NCBI GenBank assembly: GCA_028565635.1
Contig: JAOXYB010020070.1
Location: 1-34,034 of the forward strand
Length of the DNA stretch: 34,034 nt
Direction of reading: 5' to 3'
Source: Phoronis ovalis
Taxonomy: Eukaryota; Phoronida; Phoronidae
Under the pieces are notes generated by a model. The model was not told where the DNA came from. It made no database searches and was given only the letters and a program-made list of their open reading frames with translations. Positions 30,801 to 34,034 of this stretch are shown in pieces. Made by a program: the position numbers and the translations under genes. How positions within the stretch are numbered: position 1 is the stretch's first letter; every line of letters begins with the position of its first letter.

Positions 30801-33646
30801 CAATGTATAAATACTACATAAAACCAGATGGAGTGTTCACACTTAAAAGATGGAACTGGATCCATCTCAAAATCGAGTGCCCACCTCTGGAAATAGGATT
30901 CAGTTGGAACCGGATTGAGGTAATCCATTTGCATTCACACTAGGATTTATAACCGAATTCAGCTGGATCCAGATCTCAATCCGGATCCAAAAGTGCAATG
31001 TGAATGGCATATAGTAGTTTCTATACTTATTTTCAAACTGAATTTAAAAAAAAACTTCCTCAGGATTATGACAGAGGGGCTTTAGATTCATCCAGATGTT
31101 GCTAGAAGTTATTAGGCCTTTTGACAAAATGCAACACATTTCTAGACATCTATCCCCCTCACTGTGCCCACTATATGACCATGTGTATTGCACTGTATGA
31201 TTGCTGGATCAATGAAATCTGCTGAAGTCTCTGAAAGTCTCTCATAGATTTTTTATCATTTATTTACTGGTTGAATTGAATTGGTCATGGTTATCCTTTG
31301 TTAATTGTCTCCCTGTTCAGTGTTGGTGCAACAGCAGAGGGATCTGAACTTGGCATGTTCTTCATTAACAGTAGGAAATACTTGAATAAACATATAAAAC
31401 TGGTTATTGCATGTTAATAGTACTGTTTAGAACCACCTGAAAAAACTTGACCTCATTCAAATAAATATACTGTTCAACTACAGAAAACTATAATTTTCCT
31501 TTATTTCATTTTTTTTCATTATTTCCATACAAAATTCAACCAAGAGTACTAATTCACTCAGCAAAACATGTAACATCACATGATGATGATGATGTATTAC
31601 TTTCTGAAGCACTTTTCAAGAGCTCTTCAAACACTTGTCCATAAGTGATTACTCATAATAACACCTTGTAAGCTTACTCCTTATCAAGTGGTAAAGAATG
31701 ATACCTTTACATCACAGCATCACAATCAGGTTAGAGTGAAATAACACAGACAAAGTTAGCTGGGGACTGTTTAATATGTTGGTGAGTATTAAAGTAATCT
31801 ACTGGTGCAAGGACAGTAACAAAGCTGTTCAAGCATGTTACTATGAACCACAAATTTACCATGTTTGTTGCCTATCTCAAGTTTCTCAAAAACAAGCTAA
31901 TTAGTCTAAAACCACAAACACTGGATTATAATACTACTACAGTACATTCTTGTTTGACATCCTACCAAAGAACTAGATAGTTTTTCCCCAAAAATGCTGA
32001 TGTCATCAAAATAAAAGTCCTCTCTGGTACGAAAATTAAAATGCATTTATTGTATAACGTACTATGGTTTCAATTGTTCCTATTTGAAATTTTCAAAGGT
32101 TCAACTGCTAAAGAATATTTTCAACTATAGCAACTTATATCCCAATCTACTAACTCTCCGGATAAACCTGGAATCACCAGGTTTCTTGTTAGAAAACTCT
32201 CTACCTAAATTACATACTAATACCTATTAACCTAATTTTAAATAATGGAGTGGTGGTATCTATGTATATTGGGGGGTATGATTATTCTCAAACTAATAAC
32301 CTATTACTGTTCTCAAAAAAAAAAAACTGTGAATACTATACAGACAAGGATAAAGCCTAAGTGAAACTATTTTCTTTCATACAACCAACAAAAATGTATC
32401 ATCATACAAAGCACACCTGAGGAAATAAGCTCATTATCATTTAGTACATTTAACATTCTGATTACTACCAGACTCAGGTTTAGATCTTTTGTGAAGTGAA
32501 ATGCTGACATGTACTTTTAGCATAGTAATACAATACATAACATTGTGTAAAAGTGAACCAAAGGAGACCAAGGTTTGTTTAGTTTGTTATGGAAGGAAAA
32601 CAATAGCTGAGCCTTCTCTAAACAATGGCATGAAGCCACAACTTTTGACTTCATTGAAATGGAGTGGTGTTAAAATACTATATCAACAGTTAGACATAGG
32701 TATAATAGCTAACATTTCTGCAAAGTTCTTGTCATCTCCTTCTAATTGCTAATGGGAAATATTTTGAAATCCATAACTTTAAACAAAAGCATAAATAAAA
32801 AGCCAACAGGAAGTTCATCTTCCTCATTGTATGCGATTTTTCATGTGAGATGGCATTTTGCCATGAGAAAATATTTCCTCAAGGGTAAATGCCTCTAATT
32901 AATGGACGAGATTCCACAACAATTAATTATGTCTGAAACAACACTTCTCTGTGCAACATATGCTTTATGCATAATAAAGTACAGGCCACCTATCAGCTTT
33001 AACAGTAATTAGTAGAGCTTTATGGGAAACTAATGAGGCAGGAGCACAAATTTCACATGGTTTGTCACTTATATAGTCTTGCACCTTTGAAAAAACAGAA
33101 GAAAGATCCAAGAGTAAGAAAGATATAGACCAATCTGTCATAGCATTCAACAGCAGACATGTCCTTATAGCTTATTTGATTAGGATTGCATTTTAATTAA
33201 ATTGTTCTGTGCATTTTTAAAACTATTTTACCTACCTGAATATTGCATGAATTATATCTTCTTCTAGGTCCAACACAGTTGCCACTAAAACAAAGCGATA
33301 TAGAATAAAATCTGCTAGAGCGAGGTACCAAGTTATTCAGCATGTGCATTTTCAAGAGCAACAAAGAGAGATTTATTATTACTTACAATACTGTACATGA
33401 GCCTACAGCAAGAAAAAAACATCTTCCTTTCAGTATAACACATTTTAAATATTCTTCGGCATGGTATTTTTCTTATATGCTCATCACAGACCAAACTTAC
33501 GTGCTAGTATCACAAAATCTTTCTTGGAATGATACACCTCCACCGCACGACCTTGAACAATCGCTTTGTTCTTCCCACTCCCCCCATTTCCCAATGCCAC
33601 CATCTACTGAATCATTTAATACTTCTATATCTCCACGCCTCGGTCT
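585..33646 (-). CDS. PAPLN: Papilin-like secreted matrix glycoprotein, 41 chained exons, both ends missing
   Basis: Whole-locus entry; the exons follow individually. Domain order is TSP1, ADAMTS cysteine-rich module, ADAMTS spacer, six TSP1, six Cys-Cys cassettes, Thr/Asn-rich glycosylated linker, fifteen Cys-Cys cassettes, eighteen Kunitz domains. That order (TSP1/ADAMTS-like front, papilin cassettes, Kunitz array, no protease domain) is the papilin plan known from basement membranes. Splice phases agree at all 40 junctions: mostly phase 0 within the TSP1 block after the spacer, phase 1 from the cassettes onward. Summed exons are 8,584 bases. The signal-peptide exon must lie beyond 34 kb. 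The Ig and PLAC modules that end known papilins are not seen, so the 3' end lies left of the window, in the doubtful exon at 99-241, or the locus is two genes (see 13677-14121). Expected to be secreted; Kunitz domains may inhibit serine proteases, TSP1 and spacer regions bind matrix. Symbol given by architecture, not by orthology testing. Confidence 0.85.
855..1590 (-). other. 736-bp intron with CA microsatellite
   Basis: Between Kunitz 17 and 18. Contains the dinucleotide repeat at 1068-1100. Minus-strand ORFs at 959-1207 and 1153-1353 have no domain or cysteine pattern. Confidence 0.5.
1068..1100. repeat. CA dinucleotide microsatellite
   Basis: About sixteen AC units with one T interruption, followed by a short TA run. 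Confidence 0.95.
1591..1812 (-). CDS. Kunitz domain 17 with Thr-rich tail
   Basis: A 222-base phase 1-1 exon: CSQPVEIGSCSNWVRAYFYD, CKPFNYGGCDGNDNNF, ECENKC, then TTTSKPTTTLSTTTG. P1 is Ser. Acceptor TTTGTAG, donor GTGAGT. Confidence 0.91.
2284..2538 (-). CDS. Kunitz domain 16 with linker
   Basis: A 255-base phase 1-1 exon: CLLRKAEGNCKGSISRWYFD, CMPFDYTGCHGNANRF, ECKHVC, then an acidic and Thr-rich linker ending TSTTEGPG. P1 is Lys. Thr replaces the first Gly of the near-invariant Y-G-G-C. Acceptor ATTCCAG, donor GTAGAA. Confidence 0.91.
2967..3143 (-). CDS. Kunitz domain 15
   Basis: A 177-base phase 1-1 exon: CHLPDKYGSCGGYYEYYFYD, CKEFVYGGCLGNGNNF, SCGRHC. P1 is Gly. With Kunitz 17 and 18 it shares G-S-C and Y-F-Y-D, forming a diverged subgroup. 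Donor GTCAGT is non-ideal but phase-consistent. Confidence 0.9.
3640..3867 (-). CDS. Kunitz domain 14
   Basis: A 228-base phase 1-1 exon: CLEPANRGPCKAKLKRWYYN, CQPFRYGGCEGNANRF, ECLSVC, then a 24-residue tail. P1 is Lys and the C-K-A-[KR] context is the closest here to classic trypsin inhibitors such as BPTI. Acceptor AATTACAG, donor GTGAGG. Confidence 0.92.
4221..4388 (-). CDS. Kunitz domain 13, second part, with Thr-rich tail
   Basis: A 168-base phase 1-1 exon: after acceptor TTTTTGTAG it continues DNRFENRRLCEELC, completing the six cysteines, then a Thr/Pro/Ala-rich tail (TEPATSQPTTKATTPSTRLP within it). Donor GTAGGA. Confidence 0.9.
4844..4966 (-). CDS. Kunitz domain 13, first part
   Basis: A 123-base phase 1-1 exon: CFLIKDSGPCRQYKPIWYYD, CRRFRYGGCGGN, then donor GTAATA cuts the domain after the fourth cysteine. 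P1 is Arg. The only Kunitz in the window not carried on a single exon. Confidence 0.9.
5407..5727 (-). CDS. Kunitz domain 12 with long Pro/Thr tail
   Basis: A 321-base phase 1-1 exon: CNLPGDSGYCEDHSTVYYFN, CKKFIYGGCGGNYNKF, QCVAFC, then about 54 residues rich in Pro, Thr and Glu (PLERPPLEPPTRPP near its start) with one NIS sequon. P1 is Glu. Longest linker in the Kunitz array. Acceptor CTTTTCAG, donor GTAATT. Confidence 0.9.
6045..6912. repeat. CCACCACC-rich repeats flanking an unexplained block
   Basis: Units of the form ACCCACCACC-Y-A-[GT]-AATAT recur near 6051, 6091, 6118 and 6165, and again in the same orientation near 6834 and 6877. A small palindrome, CAGAATA...TATTCTG, sits at about 6061-6081. 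Possibly the ends of a degraded insertion; no transposase recognised. Confidence 0.45.
6950..7300. repeat. Foldback repeat (degraded MITE-like)
   Basis: An 11-base perfect inverted pair, CCTGCAAATTT at 7003-7013 and its complement at 7186-7196, sits inside longer imperfect inverted similarity. Sequence related to the right half occurs, inverted, at 16233-16400 (shared TTGAATTTGGTCAT and a CTTTGCA block) and weakly at 24820-25060. Confidence 0.45.
7433..7606 (-). CDS. Kunitz domain 11
   Basis: A 174-base phase 1-1 exon: CTLPYDIGPCRSSLPMWYYD, CKLFNYGGCQGNRNRF, LCEGAC, GSSGPG. P1 is Arg. Acceptor TATTTCAG, donor GTAAGT. Confidence 0.92.
7987..8022 (-). CDS. 36-base linker microexon
   Basis: Flanked by acceptor TTTTAATAG and donor GTACTG, phase 1-1, encoding ATDVPATEEPQIG across its junctions. 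It adds exactly 12 residues of acidic/Thr/Pro linker between Kunitz 10 and 11 and can be skipped without frame change. Supported by splice sites and linker-like composition only. Confidence 0.5.
   Translation of the reverse strand, partial: LQMFQQQRNLR
8560..8742 (-). CDS. Kunitz domain 10
   Basis: A 183-base phase 1-1 exon: lead PRVKDV, then CVLPTDAGPCFAAFPSWYFD, CKQFIYGGCLGNDNRF, ECEQQC, PPTG. P1 is Phe. Sister of Kunitz 9. Acceptor CTTCCAG, donor GTAACT. Confidence 0.92.
8989..9156 (-). CDS. Kunitz domain 9
   Basis: A 168-base phase 1-1 exon: CTLPAETGRCFAYFPSWYHD, CKEFVYGGCEGNGNRF, DCEKKC, PPG. P1 is Phe. Closely resembles Kunitz 10 (both C-F-A-x-F-P-S-W-Y-x-D and both end CPP), so the two look like a fairly recent tandem exon duplication. 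Donor GGCC|GTAAGT. Confidence 0.92.
9276..9485 (-). CDS. Kunitz domain 8
   Basis: A 210-base phase 1-1 exon: CALPRDVGPCHARLQRYYFD, CKEFLYGGCQGNENRF, ECESSC, then a polar tail KKSGETTVNEHVKDEG. P1 is His. Acceptor TTTTTGTAG, donor GTATGC. Confidence 0.91.
9486..10240 (-). other. 755-bp intron
   Basis: Between Kunitz 7 and 8. The minus-strand ORF that runs upstream of Kunitz 8 (to 9684) crosses a good acceptor (TTTTTGTAG) and has no clear signal peptide or Thr-rich linker, so I treat the extension as intron. Nothing else recognised. Confidence 0.5.
10241..10447 (-). CDS. Kunitz domain 7 with Thr/Pro tail
   Basis: A 207-base phase 1-1 exon: CSMAKDAGPCEARMLRWYYD, CAAFYYGGCKGNVNNF, DCIQQC, then ISAPPTTATPGGNTTG, with one NTT sequon. 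P1 is Glu, unusual for a protease inhibitor, so the domain may be structural. Donor GTAATT. Confidence 0.91.
10448..11528 (-). other. 1.1-kb intron
   Basis: Between Kunitz 6 and 7. AT-rich and low complexity. A plus-strand ORF (10912-11190) and a minus-strand ORF (10828-11037) have no cysteine pattern or domain; I see no exon. Confidence 0.5.
11529..11702 (-). CDS. Kunitz domain 6
   Basis: A 174-base phase 1-1 exon: CTVRPVTGPCTADLTRYYFD, CKQFRYGGCEGNGNRF, ECEKVC. P1 is Thr. Donor GAAG|GTGTTG is weak but phase-consistent. Confidence 0.9.
12269..12451 (-). CDS. Kunitz domain 5
   Basis: A 183-base phase 1-1 exon: CSLTKDSGPCFGYIQRWFHN, CEQFVFGGCEGNGNNF, DCQARC. P1 is Phe, suggesting a chymotrypsin- or elastase-like target. 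The donor (AAAG|GTTGGT) is weak and was chosen because it keeps phase 1. Confidence 0.88.
12659..12738. repeat. 80-bp hairpin with terminal inverted repeats
   Basis: TAATGATTGCTTTC at 12659-12672 is exactly inverted at 12725-12738; similarity continues inward with small gaps (CACATAC versus GTATGAG). It sits in the intron between Kunitz 4 and 5. Confidence 0.6.
13058..13240 (-). CDS. Kunitz domain 4
   Basis: A 183-base phase 1-1 exon: CLQPKFEGPCHGRLEKWYFN, CEQFYYGGCRGNDNRF, ICESRC, tail RASLEG. P1 is His. Acceptor ATTTTAG, donor GTAAGT. Confidence 0.91.
13677..13853 (-). CDS. Kunitz domain 3
   Basis: A 177-base phase 1-1 exon when the acceptor TTTCTTCTGTAG just upstream is used; same length as Kunitz exons 1, 2 and 15. 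CSLPKIEGPCRGNFKRFYYD, CKPFIYGGCKGNRNQF, ECVSKC. P1 is Arg (trypsin-like target expected). The frame also stays open upstream of the acceptor (see the overlapping entry). Confidence 0.9.
13677..14121 (-). CDS. Alternative first exon: signal peptide, Thr-rich linker and Kunitz 3
   Basis: One open frame runs from an ATG at 14119-14121 (context AAAAAAATGG: A at -3, G at +4) into Kunitz 3. It starts MGISSLKVKSLTWLMIVILL, a basic n-region then a hydrophobic core, with a polar end near YTCG, which looks like a secretion signal. Next come ISDDETTTIVTTSIASTEST and further Thr/Val-rich sequence, an RARR furin-type site, then DVCSLPK of the Kunitz. A further ATG at 14176-14178 is in frame. Thr-rich composition like other linkers of this locus argues that the extension is truly coding. 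It ends at the phase 1 donor GTGAAG, so it can splice to Kunitz 4 onward. It could be an internal promoter of the papilin gene or exon 1 of a separate gene. A weak phase 1 acceptor (ATATCAG) at 14025-14027 would allow a linker-only form. Confidence 0.65.
14485..14711. repeat. Diverged tandem repeat, about 113 bp
   Basis: Two units at about 14485-14597 and 14598-14711 share CCCAGAC, ACACAACA, AGCT-GATAA-CCAT and end in CCCACACATG. Shorter related pieces appear near 14195 and 14421. Confidence 0.5.
15395..15463 (+). repeat. Dispersed repeat, copy A
   Basis: Starts CAAATTGCCTAAA and ends in a 22-base block that is identical, in inverted orientation, to 28488-28509. The two blocks are separated by about the same distance in both copies. 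Weaker similarity continues to about 15550. Confidence 0.7.
16918..16971. repeat. Perfect 27-bp tandem duplication
   Basis: Two identical 27-base units, 16918-16944 and 16945-16971, starting CTGAAATACCAAGC. Exact identity implies a recent duplication. Confidence 0.95.
17154..17330 (-). CDS. Kunitz domain 2
   Basis: A 177-base phase 1-1 exon: CFLPRSVGRCKAGVSSWWYN, CEKFTYGGCGGNANRF, ACENRC. P1 is Lys, as in trypsin inhibitors. Donor GTAAGTTTC is strong. If that intron were retained, translation would stop at 17134-17136, with AATAAA on the minus strand at 17067-17072, a possible alternative 3' end. Confidence 0.92.
17896..18072 (-). CDS. Kunitz domain 1
   Basis: A 177-base phase 1-1 exon with six cysteines spaced as in BPTI: CSLPSKPGNCTNWIIKWFYN, then CRRFWFGGCNGNENRF and ECNATC. 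The residue after the second cysteine (P1, the primary specificity site) is Thr, so strong trypsin inhibition is not expected. F-G-G-C replaces Y-G-G-C. Donor GTAGGT. Confidence 0.92.
18073..19215 (-). other. 1.1-kb intron between cassettes and Kunitz array
   Basis: AT-rich; short ORFs here (18416-18607 plus, 18814-19041 minus) have no recognisable domain or cysteine pattern. No repeat noticed. Confidence 0.5.
19216..19344 (-). CDS. Cys-Cys cassette 20 end and cassette 21
   Basis: A 129-base phase 1-1 exon. GCVGATAPTVSE closes cassette 20, then CVNTDFGCCPDDLTAASGPN and LAGC form cassette 21, then a basic tail (TRKGG) before the Kunitz array. Acceptor TTTTCAG, donor GTAAGA. Confidence 0.87.
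19586..20860 (-). CDS. Cys-Cys cassettes 7 to 20 (one large exon)
   Basis: A 1,275-base phase 1-1 exon, the largest in the window. Encodes fourteen cassettes; examples are CSETEFGCCPDDKTPSQGP, CEESEYGCCMDGISIALGP and CDKSEFGCCPDGITEAQG, the last closing in the next exon. Consensus is C-x4-[FYW]-G-C-C-x-[DG]-x4-A-x-GP-x2-x-GC. Spacing between cassettes varies from none (cassettes 10 and 11 abut as GDGCCEAS) to about a dozen residues. This cassette is characteristic of papilins. The long plus-strand ORFs here are antisense shadows. Acceptor ATTTTAG, donor GTATAT. Confidence 0.88.
21146..21832 (-). CDS. Mucin-like Asn/Thr repeat exon
   Basis: A 687-base phase 1-1 exon, cysteine-free, built of about eleven copies of a roughly 15-residue unit of the form NYTV-x2-x-VTD-x2-P-x2. 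Most copies carry two N-glycosylation sequons (NYT and NVT), so this should be a heavily glycosylated extended spacer between the two cassette blocks. Two copies of a 90-base double unit are nearly identical (see repeat entry). Ends with a Thr-rich tail and NITAG. Acceptor TTTTCCAG, donor GTATGT. Confidence 0.82.
21361..21540 (-). repeat. 90-bp tandem duplication inside the glycosylated exon
   Basis: 21361-21450 and 21451-21540 differ at one base by eye (C versus T, changing Ala to Val). Each unit encodes two 15-residue repeats, so copy-number change keeps the frame. A recent duplication on top of older, diverged repeats. Confidence 0.9.
22350..22427 (-). CDS. Cassette 6 end and Thr-rich linker
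   Basis: A 78-base phase 1-1 exon. Begins GCNEIVDKIVVE, closing cassette 6, then STTAATSTVTTDTPG, a Thr-rich stretch likely to be O-glycosylated. Acceptor TATTGCAG, donor GTAAGA. Confidence 0.8.
22647..22757 (-). CDS. Cys-Cys cassette 5 end and cassette 6
   Basis: A 111-base phase 1-1 exon: PGFASC closes cassette 5, then ICEESQYGCCSDGVTGATGP and NKEG begin cassette 6, whose last Cys is in the next exon. Acceptor CTTCCAG, donor GTAAAT. Confidence 0.85.
23290..23572 (-). CDS. Cys-Cys cassettes 3 to 5
   Basis: Starts DTHFGCCPDGRTPRLSEEDD (cassette 3, lacking the usual G-P), then CEDTVFGCCDDRVAFAGGPD (4), then a spacer with two extra cysteines (KCENSGNCEEF), then CKDSEYGCCLDGVTASEG (5). Phase 0 to 1, acceptor CCTTCAG, donor GTAAAC. 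Confidence 0.85.
24222..24436 (-). CDS. Papilin-like Cys-Cys cassettes 1 and 2
   Basis: Encodes CGSTFHGCCPDSFTAASGPN with NNSGC, then CATSTYGCCLDGKTAAEGPF with NAGC, and ends KFTCK. Each cassette has one Cys, a C-C pair and a closing G-C. The only cut that keeps frame with the next exon is AAG|GCTAGT, a GC donor; joining there gives FTCKDTHFGCCPDG, a normal cassette. No GT donor in phase 0 lies nearby. Confidence 0.82.
24611..24758 (-). CDS. TSP1 repeat 7
   Basis: Starts CSVSCGGGVRTRHVLCFSSG and closes at SCNSEPC. Ends phase 1, which switches the gene from the phase 0 TSP1 block to the mostly phase 1 cassette and Kunitz blocks. Acceptor TTTTTACAG, donor GTAAAT. Confidence 0.9.
25122..25316 (-). 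CDS. TSP1 repeat 6 and start of repeat 7
   Basis: A 195-base phase 0-0 exon starting CSKSCGKGVQTRYIYCAIFD, closing at KECQRIGC and adding WFFGPWNK. The fucosylation motif is intact. Donor AAG|GTAAGT. Confidence 0.9.
25586..25759 (-). CDS. TSP1 repeat 5 and start of repeat 6
   Basis: A 174-base phase 0-0 exon starting CSGVCGSGVTSRRVACTD, closing at SCELEVQC and adding WHLSQWSR. The donor was placed at CGT|GTTAGT, because only that cut keeps phase 0 and joins to CSKSCG in the next exon. Confidence 0.87.
25950..26141 (-). CDS. TSP1 repeat 4 and start of repeat 5
   Basis: A 192-base phase 0-0 exon starting CSAPCGPGEQNRRVVCQ, ending the repeat at CNQGPC and adding WMITDWSE, the lead of TSP1-5. 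Pro replaces the Ser/Thr of the fucosylation motif. Acceptor TTTGTACAG, donor GTAATG. Confidence 0.9.
26570..26780 (-). CDS. TSP1 repeat 3 and start of repeat 4
   Basis: Starts WHVDPWETCSKTCGGGFKYR (TSP1-3 with C-S-K-T-C-G fucosylation motif), closes that repeat at CNEDINCPK, and ends WLTGPWMA, the tryptophan lead of TSP1-4. From here each intron falls immediately before the C-S-x-x-C-G of the next repeat, in phase 0. Confidence 0.9.
26781..27612 (-). other. 832-bp intron
   Basis: Lies between TSP1-2 and TSP1-3. AT-rich with no ORF of note; I see no repeat structure or exon here. Confidence 0.5.
27613..27739 (-). CDS. TSP1 repeat 2, second part
   Basis: Begins GKQTRDVNCVNTETELVVD and closes with VKQVCFGRECPAR, the usual TSP1 C-terminal half (x-Q-x-R-x-V-x-C ... 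C-x3-C-P). Phase 1 to 2, acceptor TTTGCAG, donor GTAAGTT. Confidence 0.88.
28160..28292 (-). CDS. Spacer end and TSP1 repeat 2 start
   Basis: Encodes LVVQDRNYGIEYEYSIPL, the last spacer strand, then a hinge and WRSTYWSECDADCGEG, the start of TSP1-2. The O-fucose position holds Asp (C-D-A-D-C-G) instead of Ser/Thr, as is common for this repeat in ADAMTSL proteins. Phase 0 to 1. Confidence 0.9.
28488..28554 (-). repeat. Dispersed repeat, copy B (inverted)
   Basis: Inverted partner of 15395-15463: the same 22-base block and TTTAGGCAATTTG at 28542-28554. It lies in the intron between two spacer-domain exons. Confidence 0.7.
28847..29016 (-). CDS. Spacer domain, part 3
   Basis: Continues AIRNITGLYVLNGNWKIDFP, then a segment with FEAAGTTFHYQRG and ALGPTTGALFIS. 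This matches the spacer pattern x-Y-x-L-N-G-x-W-x-I ... G-T-x-F-x-Y-x-R ... A-x-G-P-T-x-x-x-L. Phase 1 to 0, donor GTAAGT. One NIT sequon. Confidence 0.9.
29165..29245 (-). CDS. Spacer domain, part 2
   Basis: An 81-base phase 1-1 exon encoding GYNDILYVPAGSTNIYISEK then NGSSNYLA. The I-P-x-G-[AS]-x-x-I-x-[IV]-x-E-x2-x-S-x-N-Y-L-A pattern is typical of the ADAMTS spacer. NGS is a potential N-glycosylation site. Confidence 0.9.
   Translation of the reverse strand, partial: DIMIFCMYLLVQPTFIFLKKMAAVIT
29251..29312. repeat. 31-bp tandem duplication
   Basis: Two 31-base units starting ATAAAATATTACA, differing at about four positions, in the short intron between two spacer-domain exons. Confidence 0.85.
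29528..29651 (-). CDS. ADAMTS cysteine-rich module end and spacer start
   Basis: Starts TVGCDRILDSKMKEDKC, then RECGGNSRTC: the V-G-C-D-x2-L-x-S-x3-E-D-x-C-x2-C-G-G-x3-T-C motif that closes the cysteine-rich region in ADAMTS, ADAMTSL and papilin. The tail enters the cysteine-poor spacer. Phase 0 to 1. Confidence 0.93.
29892..30031 (-). CDS. ADAMTS cysteine-rich module, middle
   Basis: Encodes CALNCMAEGKEGEIFVSML followed by IDGTKCDPLGHDICVDGVCK. The C-x-L-N-C-M-A-x-G motif and the D-G-T-x-C-x9-C-V-x-G-x-C-K motif are diagnostic of the ADAMTS cysteine-rich region. Phase 1 to 0, acceptor TTTCCAG, donor GTATGTG. Confidence 0.93.
30457..30559 (-). CDS. ADAMTS-type cysteine-rich module, start
   Basis: After acceptor TTGTAG it encodes DCPEGSIDFRQFQCQQYN then KPFNGQYYKWTPYYEG. 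The D-C-P-x5-D-F-R-x2-Q-C-x2-[YF]-N pattern and the K-W-T-P-Y-Y-E ending are signatures of the module that follows TSP1-1 in ADAMTSL proteins and papilin. Phase 0 to 1, donor GTATCC. Confidence 0.92.
30560..33235 (-). other. 2.7-kb intron with transposon-like insert
   Basis: Joins TSP1-1 to the ADAMTS cysteine-rich module. No further exon is needed, because the protein runs straight from one module to the next in this family. It holds the terminal-inverted-repeat element at 30629-30888, more GGATCC-like and ATTCACA-like repeats up to about 31010, and a short (ATG)n run near 31580. The plus-strand ORF at 32501-32752 has no recognisable domain. Confidence 0.7.
30629..30888. mobile_element. 260-bp non-autonomous element with short terminal inverted repeats
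   Basis: AGAGGTGGG at 30629-30637 is inverted as CCCACCTCT at 30880-30888. The interior carries repeated ATCCAGATCC/CTGGATCC-like motifs near both ends, the subterminal-repeat look of MITEs. Related motifs continue to about 31010, where ATTCACA and TGTGAAT form another inverted pair, so the true boundary may be larger. No clear target-site duplication and no ORF. Confidence 0.5.
33236..33284 (-). CDS. TSP1 repeat 1, second part (49-base exon)
   Basis: Small exon between acceptor TTTTAG and donor GTAGGT. Completes the first TSP1 repeat: joined to the previous exon it reads CDTSTGNCVGPRRRYNSCN, the R-R-x-Y-x-x-C-N ending typical of ADAMTS and papilin first TSP1 repeats. Ends phase 0. Too short to be found by ORF length alone. 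Confidence 0.88.
33501..33646 (-). CDS. TSP1 repeat 1, first part
   Basis: Begins after the acceptor TTTTTCAG and ends at donor GTAAGT. Encodes an Arg-rich lead (RPRRGD) then WGEWEEQSDCSRSCGGG, the classic start of a thrombospondin type 1 repeat: W-x2-W (a C-mannosylation site in this family) followed by C-S-x-S-C-G (an O-fucosylation site). Phase 0 to phase 2. Being preceded by an acceptor, it is not the first exon; the start codon and signal peptide are outside the window. Confidence 0.9.
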
Positions 33647-34034
33647 CTGAAAAATAAAAAACATTTTTTATTGCAAGCTGACAGATTATAAATCTGTATT
33701 CTATCTATCCGTTCAGTCCCATATTAATCAAAGTGGATTTCAGTGACTTTCTAAACAAAATCTGAAACGAAGATTGACAATGTCTCTGTGACTACAGAAG
33801 GCAAAGCTTACTGCCAAGATGGAAAAATATATTTAAATGGTGCCAGAATATGTATATAAGTTTAAAATGAACACTATAAGGATCGATTGTAGAACTATAT
33901 TGTTTCATGGTAATCACGCACTACAACTACGGTAATTCTTCTCAATTCGTAAAAAAAATTTTTTTTAATTTTGGGGGGTGTACGAAATTTGGGAAATACA
34001 AAATTCTCCGAAAATATGGGTGTACGAATTCTCG
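33647..34034. other. Upstream edge, no exon recognised
   Basis: The intron 5' of TSP1-1 continues to the window edge. The last 80 bases contain a poly(A)/poly(T) run and two copies of GGGTGTACGAA, probably part of a repeat cut by the window end. No signal-peptide exon seen. Confidence 0.5.

Noticed and set aside
33342-33650. Plus-strand ORF of 102 codons
   Set aside because: Antisense to the TSP1-1 exon and its flanking intron; no domain.

Overview
This window is animal (metazoan) nuclear DNA. It is AT-rich, and every recognisable coding block is a short exon on the minus strand bounded by consensus splice sites. No bacterial genes, rRNA, tRNA or CRISPR were seen. The species cannot be fixed from the sequence. 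The architecture and intron density suggest an invertebrate; a short-repeat/minisatellite link would be unsurprising in a mollusc, but that is a guess.

Almost the whole window is one papilin-like locus read right to left, from about 33.65 kb down to about 0.58 kb. I could chain 41 exons whose splice phases all agree, totalling about 8.58 kb of coding sequence (about 2,860 residues). Both ends are missing: the signal-peptide exon lies to the right of the window, and no certain stop is seen at the left.

In protein order: (1) 33.65-24.6 kb holds a thrombospondin type 1 repeat (TSP1), an ADAMTS-type cysteine-rich module and spacer, then six more TSP1 repeats. There is no metalloprotease domain, so this is the ADAMTS-like/papilin class. 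(2) 24.4-22.6 kb holds six short Cys-Cys cassettes (C-x4-[FY/W]-G-C-C-x-D ... GP ... G-C). (3) 22.4-21.1 kb is a mucin-like Thr/Asn segment built of about 15-residue repeats carrying N-glycosylation sequons. (4) 20.9-19.2 kb holds fifteen more Cys-Cys cassettes, fourteen of them in one 1,275-base exon. (5) 18.1-0.58 kb holds eighteen Kunitz domains, nearly all one domain per phase 1-1 exon, several with Thr/Pro-rich tails.

The most interesting point is at 14.12-13.68 kb. The third Kunitz exon is open upstream of its own splice acceptor, and that extension encodes a start codon in good context, a signal peptide and a Thr-rich linker. Either an internal promoter makes a secreted Kunitz-only isoform, or the locus is two genes: a papilin ending near 17.1 kb and a separate 16-Kunitz gene. 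Other points are a likely GC-AG intron, a 36-base linker microexon, one Kunitz domain split by an intron, and widely varied Kunitz P1 residues.

The introns contain degraded mobile-element and repeat material. This includes a 260-bp element with terminal inverted repeats at 30.63 kb, a foldback family at 7.0/16.3/25.0 kb, an inverted repeat pair at 15.4/28.5 kb, an 80-bp hairpin at 12.66 kb and a 4 x 30-bp minisatellite at 0.11 kb.
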